A stretch of 5,167 nucleotides of DNA from an uncultured Campylobacter sp. (GTDB taxonomy: Bacteria > Campylobacterota > Campylobacteria > Campylobacterales > Campylobacteraceae). Below are positions 1-4,777 of the stretch, one piece after another; the stretch's first letter is position 1; each line of letters begins with the position of its first letter. The DNA lies in the NCBI GenBank assembly GCA_937965895.1, contig CALCKS010000167.1:1-5167 (forward strand). The letters run 5' to 3'. Below the pieces are notes generated by a model, which worked only from the letters and a program-made list of their open reading frames with translations, was not told where the DNA came from and did no database searches. Made by a program: the position numbers and the translations under genes.

Positions 1-617
1 TCTTTGGTTTGGTTCTCTTGTAATCTATTGTCTGTTTTTACAAATTTGTTTTTGGTGGTTGTGGGGGTAGTCTGTTTAGTGGCTCCTATTTTTGTAGTAC
101 GTGCTACGCGAGTAAATGTGAGCTTTATATTTTTGTGGATTGTTTTTTGCCTCTATCTCTTGATTGTTTTAAAAATACGCCTTATGTGCCAATCAATGTT
201 TGCTTGATATATTTGTGGTATATGGTTTGGGTGCTTGATTGATTATTGGATTTATTGAGCGTTATCTTGTCAAGTTTGTGTTTTAATATAGAAGCACGTT
301 GGTAAATTTGGGTAGCTATGTTTTTGTGCTTGGTTGGCCTGCTTGATCTGACAACAGTTAGTGTGTCGTTTTTCATGGATGCTTTTTTAAATAATTACAA
401 TAAGGTCGTTCTGTTTCTAGAATGGATAAGTTGGTGTTATAGGGTGACTGAACTAAAAAAGTAAGGTGGTGTTAGTGTCTATAATAAATAAAACTTTTAA
501 ATTTGGCATAGAGGATGGTGGAGGACTGTCTGTGGTTTATTTGTGACAATGAGGGTCATGAAAAAGAAAGATAGCAATAAAGTAAGAGAGTAAAGTAAAT
601 CTAATAATATAAGTGCG
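1..617. other. AT-rich stretch without a defensible gene, T/G-rich on the + strand
   Basis: I see no gene here that I can support. The + strand is very rich in T and G up to about 545, so the minus strand is A/C-rich and poor in stop codons. Open frames on either strand are therefore expected from composition alone. The + frame open from the left edge to 207 is hydrophobic because it is T-rich, and has no start context inside the window. On the minus strand, a frame open from about 158 to the left edge reads as a Lys/Thr/Asn-rich peptide without ATG, GTG or TTG. The frame at 376-182 is similar in character but offset, so a decayed minus-strand gene is possible but unproven. Small local palindromes occur at 94-107 (one mismatch) and 415-422. 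A TATAAT at 480-485 could be a stray -10 element. Confidence 0.4.
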
Positions 618-650
618 AAAAAGCCTTTTAATGACTTTTTAAAGGTTTTT
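618..650. terminator. Candidate bidirectional intrinsic terminator
   Basis: A run of five A's, a single G and CCTTT (618-628) are mirrored by AAAGG and five T's (641-650), giving an AT-rich stem with a small internal loop. On the + strand the hairpin ends in a T run. Read on the minus strand it has the same A-run, stem, T-run layout, so it could stop transcription from either side. The stem has few GC pairs. No clear gene ends next to it, which lowers confidence. Confidence 0.4.
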
Positions 651-692
651 ATCGTACGGAGTAAATGGATGTTAGAGAGTTTTAGTGGCCGC

Positions 693-731
693 AGCATTGG
701 TTTATTTTATGTAAACGCCTGAACCAATGCT
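693..731. repeat. Inverted repeat, 12-bp arms around a 15-nt loop
   Basis: The arms 693-704 and 720-731 pair through AGCATTGGTT / AACCAATGCT (10 perfect pairs), plus one T.G and one A-T pair inward. The loop is 15 nt. The + strand downstream is T-rich (ACTTTATATTATTT) but has no continuous T run, so this is at best a weak terminator. It lies 43 bp after the terminator-like hairpin at 618-650. An operator or a relic of a mobile repeat is also possible. Confidence 0.45.
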
Positions 732-873
732 ACTTTATATTATTTACGATGAAGTGTATTAGACTAAATCAATATATGAATTAAACAGAATGCTTCAAAA
801 AGCATATTCAAAGCCCCATTAAACTTTTAAGCTATTGTTGATTGTTTATATTAATAATATTTTTTAATAATCC

Positions 874-895
874 TATAATTATTTTTTGGTAGAAT
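874..895 (+). promoter_or_regulatory. Promoter region of the comEA-like gene (two candidate -10 boxes)
   Basis: TATAAT at 874-879 is a perfect sigma-70 -10 box. TAGAAT at 890-895, preceded by TTTTTTGG, is a second option that resembles the extended -10 style of campylobacters. Either would start transcription some 20-40 nt before the ATG at 925. There is no clear -35 hexamer. Upstream is A/T-rich with a direct repeat of TTAATAAT (851-858 and 864-871), which could help the promoter. The sequence alone does not show which box is used. Confidence 0.5.
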
Positions 896-924
896 GTGAA
901 AAAAATTTTTAAAAAGGAAAAACT

Positions 925-1503
925 ATGAACAAATTTATGTTATCAATGTTGGCATGCGCTTCGATGGTATTTGCCGCTATAAATTTAAATACTGCCACAA
1001 AAGAGGAGCTTATGAGCTTAAACGGCATTGGTTCAGCAAAAGCAGATGCTATTATTGAATATAGAAAAACAAATAAATTTGAAAGTATAGAGGATATTAA
1101 AAACGTAAACGGTATCGGCGATAAGACTTTTGAAAATTTAAAAGGCGATATCTCTACGAGCGGTACGAGCGTAATGCCTACAAGCGATAAAGTATCCAAA
1201 AAGGCAAAAGAAGTCAATGATGCGACCGACAAAGTAAAACAGGGCAAAAAAGAAGTCACTAAAAAAACAAAAGATGTAGAAGACAAAGTAGCTGCGCCTG
1301 TAAAAGATATGGATAAATCTAAAACTGACATAGAAGAAAAGGCTTCTAAAAACATCACAAATAAAGTAAAATCCGGCGAAGATAAAATAGAAAAAGATAT
1401 TGATGACGTTAAGACTAAGGCAAAATCTTCAAAGAAAAAAGTTGAAGAAAGTGGAGTTAAGGAAGTCGAAGCTAAAAAACCTACAAAGAAAAAATCAGAA
1501 TAA
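925..1503 (+). CDS. comEA: ComEA-like secreted helix-hairpin-helix DNA-binding protein with a lysine-rich C-terminal extension
   Basis: ComEA proteins bind incoming double-stranded DNA in the periplasm during natural transformation and help draw it across the outer membrane. The 192-residue product starts with a Sec signal peptide: Lys3, a hydrophobic core, and probable cleavage after Ala17 (VFA-AINLN). Residues ~19-77 form the typical domain: INLNTATKEEL, then a first hairpin (LNGIG, 32-36) and a second (VNGIG, 61-65). Campylobacter ComEA normally ends near residue 80. Here residues ~81-192 add a tail with, by my count, 33 Lys and 24 Asp/Glu and no Arg, Leu, Cys or aromatic residue, ending in a KKPTKKK cluster. 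It is probably an extended helix, coiled coil or disordered segment. AAGGA at 914-918 lies six bases before the ATG. The gene is AT-rich, stands alone, and is not obviously linked to the downstream ape operon. The N-terminal assignment is firm; a competence role for this extended form is inferred. Confidence 0.82.
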   Translation: MNKFMLSMLACASMVFAAINLNTATKEELMSLNGIGSAKADAIIEYRKTNKFESIEDIKNVNGIGDKTFENLKGDISTSGTSVMPTSDKVSKKAKEVNDATDKVKQGKKEVTKKTKDVEDKVAAPVKDMDKSKTDIEEKASKNITNKVKSGEDKIEKDIDDVKTKAKSSKKKVEESGVKEVEAKKPTKKKSE

Positions 1504-1517
1504 TTCTATGTTATTGT

Positions 1518-1533
1518 GGCTCAAATTTGAGCC
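1518..1533 (+). terminator. Palindrome 14 bp after the comEA-like gene, possible weak terminator
   Basis: GGCTCAAATTTGAGCC is a perfect 16-bp palindrome that can fold as a 6-bp stem with an AATT loop. It sits just past the TAA stop, where a terminator is expected. It is followed by CAAAATTAAG, not a T run, so it would be a poor intrinsic terminator on its own. A DNA-binding site is another reading. Confidence 0.4.
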
Positions 1534-1544
1534 CAAAATTAAGC

Positions 1545-1587
1545 TGAGTAAATCCTTTTTGATAAATGATCAGAAAGGGTTTACTCA
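1545..1587 (+). repeat. Long inverted repeat: 19-bp RNA hairpin with 5-nt loop downstream of comEA-like gene
   Basis: The arms 1545-1563 and 1569-1587 pair along their whole length around the loop AAATG. Seventeen pairs are Watson-Crick. The other two (1553/1579 and 1559/1573) are U.G in a + strand transcript but would be A/C mismatches in a minus strand transcript. The structure therefore favours RNA made in the direction of the comEA-like gene. No T run follows, so it may be a transcript-end stabiliser, a processing site, an atypical terminator, or a remnant of a short palindromic element. It begins 42 bp after the comEA-like stop codon. Confidence 0.6.
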
Positions 1588-1874
1588 AAATACTCTTGCT
1601 AATTACATCAACATCTTACAATTAACCAAATCGGCTCAAGCTGTGGTATCTATACTGCGACAAAATCCAAAATTAATTCTATATCAAAATAACTTAAGAT
1701 ATTAGTAGCTAATTGCTATTGGCAAATGCTAATAAACGATAATGAACAAAATTTATCACGCGCTATTTCTCTGTCGGTAGCTGTAAAGGTAATATATTTA
1801 AAATACCAATGTGGCGTCATGACTGGCAATGCAAACCAACGCTTTGCACGCGGGTTTATGTGTTTAATCAAAAT

Positions 1875-1910
1875 ATCTAAATTTTCAAAACACCACCATC
1901 AAATTTAGAT
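1875..1910. repeat. Inverted repeat ATCTAAATTT / AAATTTAGAT
   Basis: Two perfect 10-nt arms (1875-1884 and 1901-1910) are separated by 16 nt. The stem has a single G-C pair and is followed after a few bases by TTTTT (1917-1921), so a weak terminator on the + strand is conceivable. AAATTT words are common in this genome, which makes a chance match more likely. Confidence 0.35.
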
Positions 1911-1949
1911 TTCCACTTTTTAACTAAAATTTTGCCGGGTAAATTTATA

Positions 1950-1973
1950 AACAAAATATCAGTCAATTTTGTT
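1950..1973. repeat. Inverted repeat AACAAAAT / ATTTTGTT upstream of the ape promoter
   Basis: Eight-base perfect arms (1950-1957 and 1966-1973) with an 8-nt spacer lie about 40 bp upstream of the -35 box of the ape promoter. The position suits an activator site, but the AT-rich content makes chance plausible. Confidence 0.25.
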
Positions 1974-2010
1974 AAAAACATATCTTGTGCGCCAAATTTT
2001 GCGTCAAGCA

Positions 2011-2038
2011 TTGTTTTTAAAGGTTAAAAAGATATAAT
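2011..2038 (+). promoter_or_regulatory. Sigma-70-type promoter of the ape operon
   Basis: TTGTTT at 2011-2016 and a perfect TATAAT at 2033-2038 are separated by 16 bp. Transcription would begin near 2045, leaving a leader of about 40 nt before the GTG at 2086. It is the best promoter match in the window, and no obvious second promoter appears inside the tightly packed genes that follow. All five ape-type genes are therefore probably read from it as one unit. Confidence 0.65.
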
Positions 2039-2071
2039 CTGTTCATTATTCTAAAACAAACAAAATTTAAT

Positions 2072-2085
2072 AAGGCGACCAAAGG
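2072..2085 (+). promoter_or_regulatory. Ribosome-binding region that supports the GTG start at 2086
   Basis: AAGG at 2072-2075 stands 10 nt before the GTG; a second AAAGG (2081-2085) touches the start directly and is too close to work. An in-frame TAA at 2071-2073 excludes any start further upstream. The next in-frame ATG is codon 14 and would delete the charged part of the signal peptide, so GTG is the likely start. Confidence 0.55.
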
Positions 2086-2481
2086 GTGGAATTTAAAAAA
2101 GTTTTAAATTTTTTATCTGTTTTTATGGCAGCGTTTGTGCTGTATGGATGCGCGGCGAAGGCAAATTTTGATGTTCCGCAGATCGTAAATTTTGATAAAC
2201 GTGAGTTTGAAGTGACTTCGCAAAGCGGCTCGAATTTACTCTATATTTCGCACGAAAAAGAGGACTATTATTTTACGATGATAAACTCCATGGGCACTCC
2301 GCTAGCTAGGCGAGTTTTGAGACCAAACGGCGAATTTGAGGCTGTCGGTTTTTTGCCACCAAATAGCGCGTATAATGAGCTTTTTGTAAAGATTCTGGAT
2401 GCCATAAAATCAAATCAAAAAGAGGTCGTCATAGTAGTAAATAACGAAAATTTTAAGGTAAGAGCTCTTGATATACGTTAG
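2086..2481 (+). CDS. Small lipoprotein, first gene of the ape operon (possible ApeN/DUF3261-type counterpart)
   Basis: The 131-residue product has a lipoprotein signal peptide: MEFKK, a hydrophobic core (residues 7-20) and the lipobox LYGC with Cys22 as the lipidated residue. The mature protein is about 110 residues, probably beta-rich, with no further membrane segment. Its centre reads INSMGTPLARRVLRPNGEFE (66-85), then FLPPNSAYNELF (89-100). This spacing recalls the small DUF3261-type lipoprotein (ApeN) that precedes the KS-DH-KR-KS block in known APE clusters, but the match is by pattern and position only and the protein is short for that family. The protein probably sits in the outer membrane and may help transport or anchor the finished polyene. 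It overlaps the next gene by 14 bases, showing translational linkage. The lipoprotein call is confident; the ApeN link is tentative. Confidence 0.8.
   Translation: MEFKKVLNFLSVFMAAFVLYGCAAKANFDVPQIVNFDKREFEVTSQSGSNLLYISHEKEDYYFTMINSMGTPLARRVLRPNGEFEAVGFLPPNSAYNELFVKILDAIKSNQKEVVIVVNNENFKVRALDIR
2455..2470 (+). promoter_or_regulatory. Ribosome-binding site and TTG start of the first ketosynthase
   Basis: AAGG at 2455-2458 lies nine bases before TTG 2468-2470. An in-frame TAA at 2459-2461 blocks any earlier start, and the first in-frame ATG is codon 249. Starting at TTG gives IYVSKPAII, the expected first beta strand of this ketosynthase family. The signal lies inside the end of the lipoprotein gene. 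Confidence 0.75.
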
Positions 2482-3634
2482 CAAGCCCGCCATCATCAGC
2501 GCAGCCGGAGCGGATGCGGATGAAAATTTTGCAAAATTGTGCGGTGAAAAGAGATTTTTGAGCGTTTGCGAAGGCTTTAGGGCTGATAAAAGCTTCATCC
2601 TCGGCAAAGTCGGCGCGCGGCTAGCTAAATTTAGTCAAAATACGCCAAAACACCTACAAACGCGCACCAACGTTCTAGTTTTAAGTGCGCTTTTGCAGAT
2701 CGATAAAGATGTGCGAGATGCTATCAAAAAGTACGGCAAAAATCGCGTCGGCGTAGTCGTAGGCACGACTACTAGCGGCGTGGAGGAAAACTATGAAACG
2801 TTTAAGGATTTTGCCGCGACAGGGTTTTTTGATGCTTCAAAATTTGGCATAAACCGAAATTCTCTAGCCAATCCGTCCGAATTTATCGCCGATTTTTATG
2901 GGCTTAGCTCGGTTACGTTTTCCGTCTCGACGGCCTGTACCTCGGGCGTCAAGGCGATTATAACGGCAAAAAGGCTGCTGGAGTTGGGCATCTGCGACGC
3001 GGTGATCTGCGGCGGCGTGGATAGCCTAAATACGCTCACGATAAATGGCTTTGATAGCCTGGGTATCCTAAGCGCGCGCGAGACCAATCCGTTTTCTAAA
3101 AATCGCGATGGCATAAATATCGGCGAAGGTGCGGCATTTTTCGTGGCGAGCAGGGATGAAATCTCAAACGTCGTTATCGCGGGCGAGCACTCAAACTGTG
3201 ACGCGTTTCATATGACGCAACCCGATTTTAGCGGACAGATGCAAACGCGGTGCGTGCAAAAGGCGCTGCAGGCGGCAAATTTAAGCAGCGTAGATTATGT
3301 AAATTTACACGGTACCGGCACGCAGGCAAACGATAAAATCGAGGCAAAGATCGTGCATTCGCTTTTGCCGCTCGTACCCGCAAGCTCCGTTAAGCCTCTA
3401 ATCGGCCACACGTTAGGAGCTGCAGGAGCCATCGAGAGCGCGCTTTGCGCCATGCTTTGCGCTAAGGGCGAAACCGTGCTACCGCCGCATGTTTACGATG
3501 GCGTTTACGATGATGAGATAGAGGGGATAAATTTGGTAAAATTCGGCCAAAGAGCGGTCGTAAATTCAGCTATGTCGCTGTCGTTTGCATTTGGCGGCGA
3601 TAACGCGGCGATCGTGTTTGGGAGGGCGAAATGA
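2468..3634 (+). CDS. apeO: Beta-ketoacyl-ACP synthase of the aryl polyene type (ApeO-like)
   Basis: This enzyme would condense malonyl-ACP with an ACP-bound chain to lengthen a polyene. In APE systems ApeO is the catalytic half of a ketosynthase/chain-length-factor pair. The 388-residue protein has the complete Cys-His-His triad: Cys157 in STACTSG, His281 in LHGTGT and His314 in IGHTLGAAG, with Lys309 in KPLIGH. It is therefore an active ketosynthase and not a chain-length factor. The N-terminal half has the pattern seen in ApeO-type enzymes: TRTNVLVLSALLQI (65-78), then VVVGTTTSGVEE (96-107). The C-terminus closes with SFAFGGDNAAIVFG. It overlaps the lipoprotein gene (14 bases, TTG start) and the dehydratase (ATGA). 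Its partner factor and ACPs are not in the window. A FabB/FabF housekeeping role is unlikely given the neighbours. Confidence 0.85.
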   Translation: MIYVSKPAIISAAGADADENFAKLCGEKRFLSVCEGFRADKSFILGKVGARLAKFSQNTPKHLQTRTNVLVLSALLQIDKDVRDAIKKYGKNRVGVVVGTTTSGVEENYETFKDFAATGFFDASKFGINRNSLANPSEFIADFYGLSSVTFSVSTACTSGVKAIITAKRLLELGICDAVICGGVDSLNTLTINGFDSLGILSARETNPFSKNRDGINIGEGAAFFVASRDEISNVVIAGEHSNCDAFHMTQPDFSGQMQTRCVQKALQAANLSSVDYVNLHGTGTQANDKIEAKIVHSLLPLVPASSVKPLIGHTLGAAGAIESALCAMLCAKGETVLPPHVYDGVYDDEIEGINLVKFGQRAVVNSAMSLSFAFGGDNAAIVFGRAK

Positions 3635-4071
3635 GCCTAGAGGGTTATCTCCCGCACGGCACGGCGATCATTTTTATCGACGAGGTGCTTAAATTTGAAG
3701 ATGGGTGCATAAAAACCAAAAGCGTTATAAAAGAGGATAATAAATTTCTCGCGGAGGGCAAATTCGCTATGCATAAAGCCGTCGAGATGATGGCTCAGTC
3801 GCTGGGTATCTACGACTCAAAAATGCGCGAGCTAAAGGGGATGAAATTCGGACTGGGTTTTTTGCTGGGCAGTAGAAAATTTGAGATATTTAAGCCGTTT
3901 TTAAATGTCGGAGATGAAGTCGTCATCGAAGCCGCCTGCTCGATACAAGACGCAAGCGGTTTTGGCGTTTACGACTGCGAACTTTACGTAAACGGCGAGC
4001 TTGGAGCGCGCGCGACGCTAAACGTGTTAAGCCCGGACGAGGAATACGCACAAAGGATACTAGATGAGTAA
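3631..4071 (+). CDS. apeP: Hotdog-fold 3-hydroxyacyl-ACP dehydratase (ApeP-like)
   Basis: Predicted to remove water from the 3-hydroxyacyl-ACP formed by the ketoreductase, adding one double bond per cycle to the polyene. The 146-residue protein fits a single hotdog domain. It opens with GYLPHGTAIIFIDEVL (His9, Asp17), like the LPHxxPFLLVD start of FabZ, and has the central helix AVEMMAQSLG (Glu52, Gln55). The GHFPG loop that carries the catalytic His of FabZ is absent: the stretch between the two motifs is short and reads EGKFAMHKAV. That is in line with the ApeP-like (COG4706-type) family rather than FabZ; His9 or His48 might take the role, which I cannot decide. The C-terminal beta strands include GFGVYDCELYVNGELGARATL. 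ATG overlaps the ketosynthase stop, and GGAGGG (3621-3626) precedes it. APE systems also have a second hotdog dehydratase (ApeI), not seen here. Confidence 0.8.
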   Translation: MSLEGYLPHGTAIIFIDEVLKFEDGCIKTKSVIKEDNKFLAEGKFAMHKAVEMMAQSLGIYDSKMRELKGMKFGLGFLLGSRKFEIFKPFLNVGDEVVIEAACSIQDASGFGVYDCELYVNGELGARATLNVLSPDEEYAQRILDE

Positions 4072-4777
4072 AAGAGTGCTGATAACGGGCTCGAGTCGCG
4101 GCATCGGCGAAGCGGTGGCGAGGCGGCTGGCGGCGGTGGGATACGATGTTGTATTGCACGGCAAAAGCGCGAGCGAGCAATTATTAAATTTACAAAACGA
4201 GTTAAATTTGAGCGCTTTAAAATTTGACGTAGCCGATACACAGGCGGCAAGGGCGGCGATTGAAGCCGATATCGAGGCTAACGGCGCTTACTACGCCGTC
4301 GTGCTAAACGCCGGCATCACGCGCGATAACACCTTCGTCGGCATCGAGGACGAGGATTGGTTCGGCGTCGTGGATACGAATTTAAACGGCTTTTATAATG
4401 TCCTAAAGCCCGCTCTCATGCCTATGATCCGCGCTAAAAAGCCGGCTCGTATCGTCGTGATGAGCTCGGTTTCAGGCGTCATAGGCAACCGCGGTCAGAG
4501 TAACTACGCGGCTAGCAAGGCAGGCCTCATCGGCGCGGCAAAATCCCTCGCAGTAGAGCTTGCCTCGCGAAACATTACCGTAAACTGTATCGCGCCCGGA
4601 CTCATCGAGACCGATATGACGGACGGCGGTTTGCCGATGGAGGAGATTTTAAAGGCAATCCCGGCTAAAAGAGCGGGCAGAGCAGACGAGGTCGCGCCTT
4701 TGGTCGAGTTTTTGCTAAGCGAGGGCGCAGCCTACATAACGAGGCAGGTGATCGGCGTAAACGGAGGGCTTTGCTGA
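4064..4777 (+). CDS. apeQ: FabG-like 3-ketoacyl-ACP reductase (ApeQ-like)
   Basis: A short-chain dehydrogenase/reductase expected to reduce 3-ketoacyl-ACP to 3-hydroxyacyl-ACP with NADPH. The 237 residues contain the cofactor loop TGSSRGIG (8-15), with Ser11-Arg12 typical of NADPH use. The acidic residue of the FDV motif is Asp55 and the NAG motif is residues 82-84. The catalytic set is Asn106, Ser135, Tyr148 and Lys152 (NYAASKAG), followed by IAPGLIETDM (177-186). The C-terminus reads YITRQVIGVNGG where ordinary FabG has TGQ; as I recall, the R is usual in APE-type reductases. The start at 4064 is backed by AAAGGA (4052-4057) six bases upstream and overlaps the dehydratase by eight bases. 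It lies between the dehydratase and the second ketosynthase, so it should act on polyene intermediates and not primarily on fatty acids. Locally very GC-rich. Confidence 0.87.
   Translation: MSKRVLITGSSRGIGEAVARRLAAVGYDVVLHGKSASEQLLNLQNELNLSALKFDVADTQAARAAIEADIEANGAYYAVVLNAGITRDNTFVGIEDEDWFGVVDTNLNGFYNVLKPALMPMIRAKKPARIVVMSSVSGVIGNRGQSNYAASKAGLIGAAKSLAVELASRNITVNCIAPGLIETDMTDGGLPMEEILKAIPAKRAGRADEVAPLVEFLLSEGAAYITRQVIGVNGGLC

Larger units (their letters stand above)
1588..2010. other. Intergenic region between the comEA-like gene and the ape operon
   Basis: No gene I can defend. Most of it is AT-rich, but 1756-1860 is richer in GC and open on both strands. The + frame runs 1726-1908 and a minus frame is open from 1898 to its stop at 1716-1718. 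The minus frame reads an aromatic-rich peptide containing RWFALPV and MTPHWYFKYI. Its only common start would be TTG at 1871-1869. Neither frame has a good ribosome-binding site. Small palindromes lie in the same piece (GTCATGAC; TGCAAA 1830-1835 with TTTGCA 1843-1848). It may be a conserved non-coding or relic element. Two further inverted repeats are listed separately. Confidence 0.4.

Noticed and set aside
4..207. + strand open frame, hydrophobic 67 residues
   Set aside because: The hydrophobicity follows from T-rich DNA (Phe, Leu, Val codons). There is no ribosome-binding site visible and no recognisable family. It could be the tail of a gene entering from the left, but I cannot support that.
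182..376. Minus strand open frame of 64 residues
   Set aside because: No recognisable domain and no convincing ribosome-binding site. The A/C-rich strand gives long open frames by composition.
497..697. Minus strand open frame with a hydrophobic core, possible small membrane protein
   Set aside because: No Shine-Dalgarno sequence ahead of its ATG; its start lies inside the arm of the inverted repeat and it runs across the terminator-like hairpin.
790..805. Short hairpin ATGCTT-CAAA-AAGCAT
   Set aside because: Six AT-rich pairs without a T run; expected by chance in such DNA.
925..990. ComEA-like protein as a lipoprotein with Cys11
   Set aside because: The residues before Cys11 (M-L-A) are a poor lipobox and the hydrophobic stretch before it is too short; cleavage after Ala17 by signal peptidase I fits better.
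909..1358. Minus strand open frame of 149 residues opposite the comEA-like gene
   Set aside because: Its Phe/Leu/Ser-rich product is the antisense shadow of Lys/Glu/Asp-rich codons; the + strand has a clear signal peptide, helix-hairpin-helix domain and ribosome-binding site.
1400..1705. + strand open frame overlapping the end of the comEA-like gene, considered as a frameshifted continuation
   Set aside because: The first part is the Lys/Arg/Leu-rich shifted reading of the tail, and the rest crosses two hairpins in non-coding DNA; nothing suggests a fused or shifted protein.
2468..3634. First ketosynthase as a chain-length factor (inactive KS)
   Set aside because: The catalytic Cys157 and both His residues are present.
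3923..4250. Minus strand open frames opposite the dehydratase and reductase genes
   Set aside because: Arg/Pro/Ser-rich shadows caused by high GC in the + strand genes, which have full family motifs.
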